Positions 1 through 11,679 are shown, counted from the stretch's first letter. The stretch: 64,000 nucleotides of DNA from Chloranthus sessilifolius (GCA_021018995.1 CM037587.1:71071604-71135603); one strand, 5' to 3'. The notes: generated by a model not told the origin, from the letters alone. Numbers and translations are program-made.

Positions 1-2401
1 ACTTCCCATTGCCCTTCATAGACCAAATTTTGGACAAGCTGGCAGGCAAGGCATATTACTGTTTCCTTGATGGATATTCAGGGTACAATCAAATCCCTGT
101 CTACCCCCAAGACCAAGAAAAAACCACATTCACTTGCCCATTTGGGACCTTTGCATACAGGAGGATGCCATTTGGGCTGTGCAATGCACCTGCCACTTTC
201 CAAAGATGCATGTATGCCATTTTTTCTGACATGATTGACAAGTTCTTGGAGATCTTCATGGATGATTTTTCCATTTATGGAGATGATTTTAGCCAATGCC
301 TGCACCATCTCAGTTTTGTGCTGCAGAGGTGTGAGGAGACCAACCTGGTTCTAAGTTGGGAAAAGAGTCATTTTATGGTGACTCAAGGCACTGTCCTTGG
401 ACATGTGGTCTCCCACAGGGAATAGAGGTTGATCAGGCTAAGATTGACTTAATTTCCCATCTGCCCCCTCCCAAAACTGTCAAACAAGTAAGGTCTTTCC
501 TGGGCCATGCTGGGTTTTATAGGAGATTCATTAAGGACTTCAGCAAAATCACCAAACCTCTGTGCCACCTGTTGTGCCAAGAGGTACCCTTTGAGTTCAA
601 TGATGACTACCTGGCTGCTTTTGAGCAGCTAAAAACCTGCTTGACTATAGCTCCTATTCTATAAGCCCCTGATTTCTCTTTACCATTTTGAGCTGATGTG
701 TGATGCATCAGACTTTGTTATGGGGACTGTTTTGGGACAAAGAAGAGATAAAACACCATGTGTGGTGGCGTATGCTAGTAAATCAATGGTTGATGCTCAA
801 TTAAATTACACCACGACTGAGAAGGAGCTGTTAGCCATTTTCTTTGCTTTAAAAAAATTTAGATCTTATGTGTTGGGCTCCAAAATCACTGTGTTCACTG
901 ACCACTCAGCCTTGAAATACCTCTTGTCTAAGAAGGAAGCCAAAGCAAGATTAATCAGATGGATTCTCCTTTTACAGGAATTCCATTTGGAGATTAAAGA
1001 CAAGAAGGGGGTGGAAAATGTGGTTGCTGATCATCTGTCAAGGATCCAAGTTGCAGGAACAGAGAGCCTGCCCATCAATGATTCTTTTCCAGATGAGCAG
1101 CTATTTGCTGTAGAGATTAGTATGCCCTGGTTTGCTAATATCGTGAACTACCTTGCTGTGAAAAGGATCCCTCCACATTGGAATAAGAATGATAGAAACT
1201 TGTTTTTCTCCTAGATCAGACACTATATATGGGAGGATCCTTATCTTTTTAAGCATTGTTCAGACCAAGTAATTAGAAGATGTGTATCGAAAACAGAGTT
1301 CCACCAAGTCATGAACAGGCTTGTGGGGGCCACTTCAGTGGTAACAAGACTACTACGAAGGTCCTTCAGAGTGGTTTCTATTGGCCTACTCTGTTCAAAG
1401 ATACCCGACAATAATGCAAAGCTTGTCCTCGATGCCAGCAGATGGGAAGTATTACCAAGAGGAATTCCATGCCTTTGCAGCCCATACTTGTGGTCAAATT
1501 ATTTGATGTCTGGGGTATTAACTTTATGGGACCATTTCCCCCCTCCTGTGGATATAATTTCGTCCTTGTAGCTGTGGACTACGTGTCCAAATGGGTAGAA
1601 GCCATAGCTACAAGGACAAACGACCACAAAGTTGTCATTAAATTCCTCAAAGACAACATCTTCTCCAAGTTTGGCATCCCCAAAGCCATCATTAGCGATG
1701 GGGGAAGCCACTTCTGTAATAAACCTTTTGATAAGCTGCTGGAAAAGTACTCTGTGACTCACAGGGTAGCCACTCCCTACCACCCACAAACCAGTGGGCA
1801 AGTAGAGATTTCCAACAAGGAAATCAAACACATTTTAGAGAAGACAGTGAGAAGTGATAGGAGGGACTGGTCCATGAAATTGACAGATGCCTTATGGGCT
1901 TATAGGACTGCCTATAAGACCCCCATAGGTATGTCCCCATTCAGACTAGTTTATGGCAAGGCATGCCATTTTCCTATTGAATTGGAACACAAAGCATACT
2001 AGGCTATTAAAGTAATAAATTCTGATTTCAACTCTGCTGGTATACAAAGGAAACTACAGTTAGCTGAGCTGGAGGAGCTCAGATTGGAAGCATACGCCAC
2101 TGCTCAGACCTGCAAAGAGAAGACCAAAGCCTTCTACGACAAACATTTGCTACGAAAAGAATTCAAACCCAATGATAAGGTGTGGATGTTCAATTCTAGA
2201 TTAAAATTCTTTCCAGGAAAGTTGCAATCAAGATGGGATGGACCCTTCATAGCCGTACATGTTTCCCCATCTGGAGCTGTTGAAGTCAGGGACCCTATAG
2301 ATGGTAGAGTCATGAAGGTCAATGGCCAGAGGCTCAAGCTGTGTGTGGATAAGATTTGTGAGCTTGAGGAGAGCATTGATCTTCAAGACCCTCCAGGCTA
2401 A
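1..2401 (+). pseudogene. Athila pol remnant: reverse transcriptase, RNase H, integrase
   Basis: The polymerase polyprotein makes and integrates retrotransposon cDNA. RT occupies about 9-660, with the catalytic motif MDD at about 258 and a 1-bp frameshift near 418. A stop and second shift near 660-690 precede RNase H (696-1214; motifs [28 protein letters not shown]). The integrase zinc-binding region (1300-1450) is broken by frameshifts. The integrase core and C-terminus follow at 1442-2400, with SDGGSHF and the GQVEISNKE glutamate present. The first catalytic aspartate appears replaced, because the expected GIDFMGPF context reads GINFMGPF (codon AAC near 1523). It is dead as an enzyme gene. 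Confidence 0.88.
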
Positions 2402-2534
2402 TAGCTAATTTTGGCTTGTATCATATGTAAAAGATGTGTTTTATTTGTATCAATAAAGTGACGGCTGGCTTAGCAGGAAAATTTTCAGGGTGCTGAGACT
2501 GAGCACTACACTCAAATATCCAACTGTTGGCTTT

Positions 2535-2865
2535 TCGAACCCTTCGATAAGATGGCTGATGATTTCGATAGGATTATGGACGTTTTCGAGGGGCACTGAG
2601 CCTTGACGATAGGTGAAACCAACCCCTCGATAGGTTAAATAAGGCAACAGAAACTTTTCGATAGGTTTTGGGTACCTATTGGAACCTATGGAAATGATGA
2701 ATCGCGTCAAATTCTAACCTATCGAAAGGAAGGTTCCACCTGTCCAGATCCTATCGAATTGTGCCTCTTGTAAGCTTTGACTGCCAAGTCTTCGATATGA
2801 CACATTGACCTATCACCACCATTCTCGTCATCCTTTCGAAATCATTTTTCACACCGGTATCGATA
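2535..2865 (+). repeat. Cluster of ACCTATCGA/TTCGATAGGT motifs after Athila integrase
   Basis: Directly after the integrase reading frame, the decamer core CCTATCGA or its complement TCGATAGG recurs many times with variable spacers (for example near 2541, 2564, 2607, 2629, 2657, 2718 and 2751). Imperfect copies differ mainly by C-to-T or G-to-A changes. The same motif family reappears in the LTR at 5528-6062. It is non-coding, and the function is unknown. A dispersed regulatory array is one reading. Confidence 0.7.
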
Positions 2866-3143
2866 AGGTAGTCTTGTCCTGTGCACTTCCTGAATACCTA
2901 ACCCTCTCTCAGTGCTTCAGCATTTATGGCGCATGCCTCCTTAACTTAATCTTCCCTCCTAAATTTAGTCCATCATGCAGTCCACGCTCCATTTCCCAAG
3001 CCTGGAAGAATGCGCCACTTTTATTGCATCGTTTCATATTCCAACGCCCATGCACCTTAAATATTGGCTTTGTCCAGTCCTTACACATCCATTCCCCCCT
3101 AACCGGCCCAGCTTTTCTAGCCCAGCTCTTCTAGCCCACACTC

Positions 3144-3389
3144 ATGGCCGACGGCAAACCTCACGATTTGCCTACCAAGTTCTTCCTAGTTTGGCCACCA
3201 CCACCACTGCCGGTCGAGCCTGATCCTCTTCAATTTCTCTGGGATAAATATGATGAGGTACAAATAATCCTCGCCAAGGAGAAAAAGAAAAACCTAAAGA
3301 GGGAGAAGAAGAGGCAGAAGACTGAGTCACTGGCTTTTTCCCCCCCATCATCCTCATCCTCATCCACCACCCCACCTCCAGCCCCCTGA
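3144..3389 (+). CDS. Small charged ORF downstream of Athila integrase, unrecognised
   Basis: An 81-codon ORF starts at a clear ATG (MADGKPHDLP) and holds a proline-rich stretch, a Lys/Glu-rich block (about residues 47-62) and a Ser/Pro tail. It lies where Athila elements often carry an envelope-like or other extra ORF, 280 bp after the motif array. The basic, low-complexity composition resembles the N-terminus of such accessory proteins, but I see no domain. It may be the truncated start of a lost accessory gene or a chance ORF. Confidence 0.3.
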   Translation: MADGKPHDLPTKFFLVWPPPPLPVEPDPLQFLWDKYDEVQIILAKEKKKNLKREKKRQKTESLAFSPPSSSSSSTTPPPAP

Positions 3390-5236
3390 TCCCACTCTTT
3401 TTCCTTTTCTTTCCCCCCCCCCTTTGGCTTGCAGTTCCTCTTCCACCTGACGCAGGCTAAGGATATCCCTGAGCCAGGGGGACAATTTTTTTTTTTTCCA
3501 AAGGAGATTTTGTCCACATATCTATCTTCAGTTATTTGTAATAAAATGTTTTGTTCATATCCCTTGTTGCTCCTCTATTTATTTCTTGTTCCATTTATTT
3601 TCTCTGGATGTCTGCACCACTAAACCCATTCTACTAAGAACAGTGGGGACACTGTTTAGTTTAGGTTTGGGGGTGTGGCATTAATGCTAATAAATTAGTT
3701 AATTGTAGTGCAGCCATGTTGAAAAGGAATAATTGAAAAGAGAATGAATTCACCTCATTTTTGTTGGTTAAGGAAACTTTTAAAAAAAAAAAAACCCCAT
3801 TTGCAACTGAAGCAAGCTGAAGTTTTAACATTTTTCATGAAGCAAATGTCAAGAATTTTTGAAGAAATTTTTTTGATGTGTAGTAAACCAGAAATGAGAA
3901 GAGACTGTGAGGATACTCCCCAGAAATTTGGATGGAAGCCCATACCCAGTGAGAATTGGGCCTAAAAATTTCTTTGAAGAGTGTCTTGGCAATTTCTTCT
4001 GCTTTGAGAGCTGACTGGACTTAATTTTAATCACTAGAAGTTAGGCAAATCCAAGTTGAAACAGGTTGAAAGCACTCATGACATTGAGGACATGAAGTAA
4101 GGCCATCCCTTGGACAGCTTGAGCCTAAAATTTTCCCACCTTTGAACTGCCCTTGATGCACACCACTTGAGTCTTAAAAGCCCCAATTTTCTTTTATGAA
4201 AACCAGAAATTCTAAACCCAAAACCTGTTGACCTATTTCAGTTCACCCTCAATCTGAGAAATCGGGAAGAGGAAGGAGGAGGAAGGTTAGAGGAGCAAGG
4301 TGTTAAATTTGGTTGAAAGAAAGAAAAACACAGTTGGCGGTATTTGTGGTATTCTGTTTAAAAAAAAAAAAAAATAGAGCAAAAGAATGAGAAAGAGAAG
4401 TCATTTCATTGAAAGATTGGAAGGAAGAGAAGAAGCTGGCCACTTTGGCTCTGAAAATTCAAGAAGTAGATGGAATTGTGTTGAATTAAAGGAGTCTAGA
4501 TCACCTCCTTACCTTTACTGATTTCTCAATTTTGAACCCTGTTTACTCCTTGTGCTCTTTCACAAACCTCATCCCTAAGCCACATTACAACCCAAATAAA
4601 AAGCCCTTACTGATCTGAAAGTGCATTGAGCTGTCATGTGGAGATGAGAATTTGCTTAATCTATGGTGTAAAGAGCTGGAAAAGTCAGAAATTCAAGCAA
4701 TGCCTATGCTCCTGCTTGCAGTCTTATTTGAGGGTTGTAACTGCTCTTGAGTTGAGTGATATGATTTACCCCTCTTCTCTGTACTGATGAGTGAACAGCC
4801 CTGATGAGACTTGGGTCTAAAATCCAGTTGATGGGGGAGGTATCTGAGCAGGATCCTCAAATTGATGGTGAGTTATGCATCAAATTTTAGGAGAAATGCC
4901 TTGACACAAACTGAGTGATGATGAAGAGATTTCAACAGACTTTCATATCTTCAAATGGATGTTTTTCTATTGAAATTCCTTTAATAAATGGGCATGATGT
5001 GAATTTATTTAATTTGCTTAAACTCTGCTTTAACAGGTTGCACTATTATTAACTAAGTTGTATTGGAGAAGTTTGTGGGTACCTTCACTGAAAACCCTCA
5101 GGAGACTTCACTCCTCCACTAGGGATCACCTAGGGATTTAAAAGGCTTGATGCATAGGCTAAATGCATCCGTGCTCCCTACAAAAGTGGCATTTTTAATT
5201 CATTTTAACTCTCCTTTGCTCAGGGACTAGCAAAGA
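3390..5236 (+). other. Athila 3' non-coding interval
   Basis: About 1.8 kb without a supportable gene. It is AT-rich with A-runs (3780-3794, 4360-4374). It begins with an internal polypurine-like motif at 3661-3677 that is repeated exactly at the LTR boundary. Short ORFs here have no recognisable domain. An eroded envelope-like gene could have occupied this position. Confidence 0.6.
3661..3677 (+). promoter_or_regulatory. Internal copy of the polypurine tract motif
   Basis: The 17-mer ttaggtttgggggtgtg at 3661-3677 is identical to 5237-5253, which marks the 3' LTR start. Extra internal polypurine tracts can act as second plus-strand primers in retroelements. Here the role is inferred only from the exact match. 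Confidence 0.55.
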
Positions 5237-5251
5237 TTAGGTTTGGGGGTG
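5237..5251 (+). promoter_or_regulatory. Polypurine tract of the Athila element
   Basis: The purine-rich gattaggtttggggg block lies immediately upstream of the LTR start TGTTAAGTGG. This is the expected place for priming plus-strand DNA synthesis. Confidence 0.65.
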
Positions 5252-5527
5252 TGTTAAGTGGTGAAAAAGGCCACTTTTCACCCTTTAACCTGACCATTGA
5301 CAAACCTGTGAGCACACTAATATGCCCCTGTTGAGTACCTTTTGTAGATAGCACTGCAAGATGGTAATAATGCAGAAAACCACTTAAGAATGCCCACAAA
5401 GAAGCCATCTCTCAGCACTATGCAGACCCAGTAATAGCACACCAGAGGGCAGCACATCACTGAGCCCTTGGAATGCGTGGCTGCAGTAAAACAAAGGAAA
5501 GGAAGTGAAGACAGGTCTTGAAACAAC

Positions 5528-6062
5528 CTATCGAAAGGGCATTTGGAAGACTTCAATAGGAGCTGAAGGATAAAAGAGAAGAATTTGTGTAGTTAGAGAA
5601 GGGCTCAATAGGATCTGAAGGCAGAAAGAGGAAGACATGTGCTGAAGTAAGGGATTCGACAAGATCCCTGAACCTATTGAGCAGATGAATGAAAGAGAAA
5701 GCTCATCATATCGAAAGCTTGCCTGAGGAGAAAAAGAGAACCTGTCGAAGGCTTCCTGAACCTATCGAAATGAAGATGCTGGAATTGAACCTATCGAAGG
5801 ATGCTTAAGCCTTTCGATAGGAATGAGAGCCAACCTATCGAGATGATGGCATGCAGAGCTGAACCTGTCGAAAAGGACCTCTGGACCTATCGAACTACTC
5901 AGCCAGCCTATCGAATACTCCAAATAATGGATTGAGAACCTTGAAGCTTCAAAGAGAAAACTCATCCTATCGGTACCTGTCGAAGAGACCATGGAACCTA
6001 TCGAAAGGGACTACAAGCTTACTTTTAACCTGTCGGAAGCTTCTCCAACCTGTCAAAATTGT
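5528..6062 (+). repeat. CCTATCGAAA motif array in the Athila LTR
   Basis: More than ten copies of ACCTATCGA-like motifs and decayed forms (cctgtcgaa, cctattgag) occur in about 530 bp, irregularly spaced at roughly 20-50 bp. They end some 80 bp before the TATA box. The placement suggests U3 regulatory DNA. This is the same family as the post-integrase cluster. Confidence 0.7.
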
Positions 6063-6140
6063 ATGCTGAACTCCTCAGAAACTATGCTATGCACACGCTG
6101 AGACTTGGTAACCTGCTACGGGAAAAACATAGGAGAAAGC

Positions 6141-6149
6141 TATATATAG
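6141..6149 (+). promoter_or_regulatory. Likely Athila LTR TATA box
   Basis: tatatatag follows gagaaagc and sits about 80 bp after the motif array. It would start transcription near 6175, inside the LTR. Confidence 0.55.
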
Positions 6150-7270
6150 AGATCCCCAATTGCCATTGGGGAGGATCAAAATTCTGAACAATTTTCTGGA
6201 GATCAGAGCTTGCAGCGAGATTCTATTTTCCTTCCTATAGCCCAACCATGGTTGGCTAATTCCCTTGGAGCAGCAAGGAGTGAGTTAGATCTGTGATTGG
6301 GTAAGATTAAGAGTGTTGTTGGGGTTAATTGCTACACAGACTACAGATCTGAGAGCATTTCATTGTAGAGTGAGTTTGATTGCAATGTAAATATTGTTGT
6401 CAATGTTTTAATTAGATCTAAAGCTCTTTTGATTCCTTTTGGTGCTCGATCGGATATGTGTAGAGGAGTTGCTTGATCAGCTCACCCACTTAACTGGTAG
6501 ACCTCTTGGATATCACCTGAATTCCCTGGATTTGATATCCCTGTAATTTCCTGCGTCTGTGACCTGGAAATTACAGCATCTATAGTGGTTTTAATTGTTC
6601 TAATTGAGGCTTTGGCTTTGTAGGAGATCTCTAGGATGATCTATGACCATTAAAGTGGACAGATCATAACCTTAAGGTAAATCTAAGCTCAGGCCTCAAT
6701 TGGATTCATCTGTTGCAATTCATGGATTCGATAAAGTCTATAGGATGGTCTCTGACCATTAAAGGGGACAAATCATAGCCTTAAGACCAGGTGGATCCTG
6801 TAATTTGGAGTGGAATTTATACCCTGCAGTTGTGCTTGTGGCCAGCTGAGGGACTTGTGTGCTTTTGAACCCCTGCAATATGCTTAGCTCAACCTGATTG
6901 TAGTGAAAACAACCTCCAAGCTGTTCTTCTACATTTTCTTAGTTTTTAACCCTCCATCTGCAAGACCTGAGGCTCCAGATTCGATATAAGACAATCTGTA
7001 TTTTAATTGTAGTTTAGATTAAGTGAAACTCCAATCTAATATCTCCCCTGTCTTTTAGCTAGATCAACAATAGTTAGGGTGCCAGATCTCTTACAGATCT
7101 GGAGATTTACCTAATTCCAAACCACCTCTCTATGGACTTACCCTTACTTTTAAAACTTGTTACAAAGGATCCTATACCTTGCAGGCCTAGGATTTCCCAG
7201 CTGTGCTGAACCCATCTTTGTTTTCTCTTGATGTTTACACCATAAATCAGCACACTGGAATTCTCCAACA

Positions 7271-10200
7271 AGGACTTTGTCGGTGGCTGAACTGGGGGTG
7301 ATGGGGTGGGCGCAGGCCATTGATAACTGATGGGTGCGGGTGTTGGATTGGGGGCCTAGTGGCTTAAAGGGTAATCGATGGGGGTTTTGGTGTATGGTGG
7401 TAGTTGAAATGAAATGTGCATGAATATTGATATGACATGGAGGCTTATAGGGTAATTGATGGAGGTTGTGGTGTATGGTTGGTATGCATTGATATTTACA
7501 TAATTGACGGGTGTGGTGGACGGAAAGTATGCCCGGAGATCCAACGATTCAAATTGCGGGGCTGGGTTGGGGAAATATTCAGACAAATTTAGGGGTTCAA
7601 TTACCCTAACATTCCTTTCTTCACCATTCCTCGGTAATAGTGCCACATAATTCTCCCGATCACTGATATAATCGAATGGGTCAAATTCAAACTCCTCATC
7701 TTCTATCATTCCGACAGTGGGTCTGGGACCTGCTCCTCCGGTGCGATGTGAGGGTAGTGGCACTTAGTGAATATTAGCATACTGAGAAGGTGCAGGGGGA
7801 ATGATTTTCCTGGCATCGATCAAATCCTGGATGGTTGCTTCAATGGGAAGCAGTGATCAATAGGGTGACCTGAGCCCTGATGAAAATTATAGTGGGTATT
7901 TGGGTCATAGTTCCCTAGGATCGGGTGAGGAGGAGGTTGTGGTTGGCGGATAGCTACTAATCCCTTTTCTACTAACAGGAGAAAAAGTACATTCAATGAT
8001 TGCCCCAGAGGTGTGAAGACTCGGTCGTAGCAGGCTCTCCTATGTTCCGGGGTCATTTGCATTCCTTGCCCATTCCCCATTCTTTGCGTCAGCTCAGGCC
8101 TAATAGGTGCTGGTGGGGCAGCCTGAAATTGAAACAGGGTCGTATTGTTATTAGGCCGGGTATTGATTATGTTCTGGACATCACCCCCTGTTCTCTTCTT
8201 GTTCCTTTGCTCTGAAAATCTTCTAACCCCACTAGGTCCACTCGGCATATTCTTATTCAGACGCCCCTCCCTGATGGCGTCCTCGCATCGGTTAGCATTT
8301 CTCACCAGATCAGCAAAGCTGGTCTGCTGCTGATATATCAGAAAGTTTGAAATCACTGGCAGAGTGTTCTTTGAAATCATCTCTATCTGTTCATCATCAG
8401 GTATTCTGTTCCTGACCTGAGCTGCCAATGCTCTCCATCGCCCCAAGCAGTCGCTGAAGGTTTCGTTCTGGTTCTGCATTAAATGGGCCAAGTCGGACAT
8501 ACGCAGCTCGATATCTATATTGTAGACATACTGTTCTTGAAAGAGGTGCGTCAAGTCCCTCCACATTTTCATCATAGACGGTTCTAAAGATGTGAACCAT
8601 CTTAAAGGCAGCCCGATCAGACTCTTTTGAAAGACTTTTATGAGTAGTCTTTCGTCCTCCCCGTATTGGCACATGTCCCCATAGTAGGACTTCAGGTGTG
8701 CAATAGGATTGTCAGTGCCATTATATTTGTCGAAGGCTGGCATTTTAAATTTGGGGGGGCAGGGGGACCTCAGTGAACTGACATAAGTCTGTGAAATCCG
8801 TGGCGTGGATTTTAGCACCACTCATTTTCATCAGCTGCTTTTGTATTTTGTCTAACTGTTCTTTCAGCTGTTCCGACTCTTTTGATACAGGGATCGCTTT
8901 CTCGACCGTCAGTTGGACTTCACTCTGGGCCACCATGGTGTAGGCAATTATGGGAGGAGGGTTAAGGTTGGTCAAAGCCCCAACATAGGCCCCGCTATTC
9001 CTAATCTCGTCCTCTTCATACTACTAGTCGGCATAATGTGCAGCGAGGGTGGGATTCTCCTATTGTTGTTGCATGGGTTGGATGGGATTGACATAAGTGG
9101 CGGTTGGGTGAGCCCATTGGGGGTGACGAAAGATTTGCCAGGTGATGGGAATTTGGTTTTGAGGTGGGGCCTGATAGGGCCATTGGGTATGGGGAGGGTT
9201 TGGAGATGGCTTGGGGTGTGGGGCCATGGGAGAATTGAGTTTGAGGTATGGCATGGGTTTGACCTAGCTGTGAAGGTTGGGTTAAATGTTGGGGGTATTG
9301 TGGAAGGTATAATTGTGGGGTTTGGGTTTGGGCCATGAACCCTTGGCCATTTTGGGCCACAGGCCATTGATAGGTTTGTGCCATGGACCCTTGGTAGGTT
9401 TGGGTCACGGGCCCTTGGTGGGTGTGGGCCAGTGGGCCTGGGTAGGTATGGGCCAAGGGCCCTTGAGGGGTTTAGCCCAATGGGCCTTGATGGGGTTGGG
9501 CCATGGGTCCTTGATGGGTTTGGCCCAATGGGCCCTTGTTGGTCTGGCCCAATGGGCCTTGATGGATCTGTGCCAAGGGCCCTTGGTGGATCTGGGCCAT
9601 GGGCCCTTGCTGGGTCTGGGGCCAATGGGCCTTGATGGGTCTGGGTCATGGGCCCTTGGTGAATCTGGCCCAATGTGCCTTAATGGGTCTGGGCCATGGG
9701 CCCTGGGTAGGTTTGGGTGGTGGGGTATTAGGCCATGGGCCCCTGGGATATGTGAGAAAAGGGGGTTTGGGCCAATGGACCTTGGGGTGGGTAATGGGGG
9801 TTTGGGTGGTGTGGATTATGGGGGGTTGATGGGGGTCATGGGGGAGTGAGGCATGGAGATTTGCTAAGGTGTGAGACGGGTTTAGGGACATGGGGTGTGA
9901 AGGAGGAGGGGGGTTTTTTGAGAAGCCTTCCACATGGAATAGGCTTGGAACATCTCCTCCATCATGGTCATGGAGGGAGGGTTGGATGGAGATGGGGGAT
10001 TTAAGGGATGATGGGGTATATATGGGATGGAGGTGGTGGGAAAATTGGGCATGGCCCCGATATAATCCGGCATGACCATGGTAGGTGGGGGGTATGGGGT
10101 GGATGAGGGGATATATTGGGTATGTTTTGGGATGATGGGGGGCATGATGAGGAGGGATGAAGAAAGTTAGGCATGGCCCCGAAAAAAATTGGCATGACCC

Positions 10201-10555
10201 GGATGGATGGGGGATTTTGTGCGGGGGCGGATAGGGCAGAAGTAGTGTATGTGAATGTGGGTGGATCGGGTCTATAGGGGGATGATGGGAATTGGGGCAT
10301 GGATGTGGATTGGGAAAATGGGTTTGGGTTTGGCATGGGCAAGGTTTGGGCAAAAGATGGAGAATGGGGGGTAGGACTTTGGATATTTTGGGGGGTAATG
10401 GTTGGGAATATGGGGGCGTTGAATGGGCCGGTGATGATAAAGGGGGGCTGGGTGAGGGGGATGGTGGAAAAAACTTCTCCCGAATGGGAGTGGGTTGGAG
10501 AATGTGGCGGGGATGAGTCAGGATCAGCGTAAGCCAGGTCCACTACCCATGACAT
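7271..10555 (-). pseudogene. Tat-lineage gag remnant with large proline-rich N-terminal part
   Basis: Gag forms the particle that packages the element RNA. The conserved core is at 8760-7820 (FKMPAFDKYNGTDNP, then LKSYYGDM, PLRWFTSLEP, QLIDAR-type helix). A knuckle-like HQGSGHPIDHC lacks its first cysteine (Asn). It continues through 7763-7356 (MIEDEEFEFDPFDYI) and stays proline-rich up to the Athila junction. The core is shifted against its own N-terminus near a G-run at about 8751-8765. Upstream, 8972-10555 is proline/glycine/glutamine-rich and open in more than one frame, so the original frame is uncertain there. At least three frameshifts and several stops are present. Confidence 0.75.
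9330..9770 (-). repeat. Tandem approximately 30-bp repeats in Tat gag N-terminus
   Basis: Units of the type gggcccttg.tgggt.tgggcca repeat roughly fifteen times with substitutions. On the gag strand they code Gly-Pro-rich or Gln-Gly-Pro-rich peptides depending on frame. Long ORFs on the opposite strand here are shadows of this composition. Confidence 0.75.
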
Positions 10556-10616
10556 TCTACGAAAACGGGTTGGGTAAGGGTGCCTTGGATAAGGCCCAAA
10601 AATCCTCCTCCTTCCC

Positions 10617-10967
10617 CTACAGGACGGCGGAGGACAAGATGATGCCGTTGTGCCGGCACCACAAACTATATATATTTTTTTGGGTTTTGGTTATATATAT
10701 TTTTTTGAATTTTTTGAAAAGTTTTGACAAATAAAGGTTCCGAGGCCTTAGAATTCCCTTTTCGGGTGGCTCTCGTACCTTAATCCAAGTCCCGCGACAG
10801 CGATTCTGATGCACTTCGGAAGAATCAAAGGAGAACCTTCGATCTATTGAAGGCATGGAAATCGAGGCAAACAACCCGATCCCCAGGAAGGAGCCAAAAA
10901 GAAGTTGCCCTCTTTTGACCGGCAGGGCGTATTGGGTGTCGAAAATGGCGGGGCCTAAATAACGCAC
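10617..10967 (-). CDS. Small ORF in the leader of the Tat-like element, unrecognised
   Basis: A 116-codon ORF lies upstream of the proline-rich gag. Ogre-type elements carry an extra ORF before gag, so position fits, but the residues show no domain. It has a mixed hydrophobic N-terminal half and a Lys-rich FKKFKKIY stretch that comes from AT-rich DNA. A chance ORF is quite possible. Confidence 0.25.
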   Translation of the reverse strand: MRYLGPAIFDTQYALPVKRGQLLFGSFLGIGLFASISMPSIDRRFSFDSSEVHQNRCRGTWIKVREPPEKGILRPRNLYLSKLFKKFKKIYITKTQKNIYSLWCRHNGIILSSAVL

Positions 10968-11055
10968 TCAGCACACTGATCGGGGGACTCGGGAGGTGAA
11001 AAAGGCCATAAATTCAGGCTGGGTCTTAACATTAAGCACACGCACAACTAATACA

Positions 11056-11175
11056 TTGGCACAACTATTAGTTGCGCCAAGGTAAAAATGTGGATTTTAA
11101 AGCTGGCGCAACTATTAGTTGCGCCAGTTATAAATTCTATTTTTTTTGCACTGGCGCAACAAATACTTGTGCCAG
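11056..11175 (-). repeat. Three GGCGCAAC/GTTGCGCC palindromes in the Tat leader
   Basis: Near-perfect 25-bp palindromes with arms TGGCGCAAC and GTTGCGCCA around a TATTA-type centre lie at 11056-11080, 11103-11127 and 11151-11175 (spacing about 48 bp). Three more copies are inside the LTR. They could form hairpins in RNA or bind a dimeric protein. The function is unknown. Confidence 0.8.
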
Positions 11176-11679
11176 GCAAAAACAAATGCTCCAGAACTGA
11201 TGACAGCAACCACCAACACCTGAAATGAGTCTCTTTTTTTTGGTTTTTTGTGAAAGTTAGGCTTCCGGGAATTGAGCTATTTTTTGGTGATCGATTCTCT
11301 CCTCACCGCACCTAAAGGGTTTGAGTCCGTTATAACTCTCTAGTGCGCTCCCCAAGGGTTTTAAGCTTTAGAATGGGAACCCACCCGATATACCTCCGGC
11401 GCGAGCACCTTCTCAGATACTAGGTGGGCTGGGACTTTTCTGGATCATCACCATTAGGGGCTGCCGCCATACTAAGAGTGTTTGTATGCTTGCTTAATCC
11501 CAACCCTTTTTAAAATTTACCCCGTAAAAACAAATTAATTAAGCTCCCTAACTTGGTTCAATTTTAATATTTTCAAAGCTTTTCCCTTTTTTTGAAAGTT
11601 TTCTTTAGTTCAAAGACCAGGGGTGATTATCCCGTGCCGCCACTACGGGCCGGCATCCACTGTCGAAATATGTTTGCAC

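Larger units (their letters stand above)
1..7270 (+). mobile_element. Athila-lineage Ty3/gypsy retrotransposon, 5' part outside window
   Basis: The order is reverse transcriptase, RNase H, integrase, a long non-coding stretch, a polypurine tract and a 3' LTR. The Athila lineage is indicated by the RT active-site context FMDDFSIYG, the integrase style and the approximately 2.8-kb non-coding interval between integrase and LTR. The 5' LTR, gag and protease lie left of the window, so no target duplication can be checked. The right end (ttctccaaca at 7261-7270) abuts gag sequence of an opposite-strand Tat-like element, so Athila inserted into that element. Several frameshifts and stops make it non-autonomous. 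Confidence 0.88.
5252..7270 (+). repeat. Athila 3' LTR
   Basis: About 2.02 kb beginning TGTTAAGTGG after the polypurine tract and ending CTCCAACA, so TGTT/AACA ends are present. It contains a CCTATCGA motif cluster (5528-6062), a TATA box just downstream (6141-6149), and two near-identical 'taaag-gaca-atcata' segments (6630-6670, 6735-6785). The right boundary is supported because the next base resumes proline-rich Tat-type gag on the other strand. The partner LTR is outside the window. Confidence 0.75.

Noticed and set aside
2805..3134. 109-codon ORF after the Athila motif cluster
   Set aside because: It starts inside the motif array, has no domain, and overlaps another ORF in a different frame.
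5317..5556. ORFs inside the Athila LTR (5220-5408, 5317-5556, 5762-5992)
   Set aside because: LTR non-coding DNA with TCGAT-type motifs. No domain, and they lie on the strand opposite the element.
9313..9849. Long + strand ORFs (9313-9849, 9378-9635, 9599-9829) rich in Gly/Leu
   Set aside because: They are shadows of the tandem repeat in the - strand gag region, and open frames exist in several phases because of composition.
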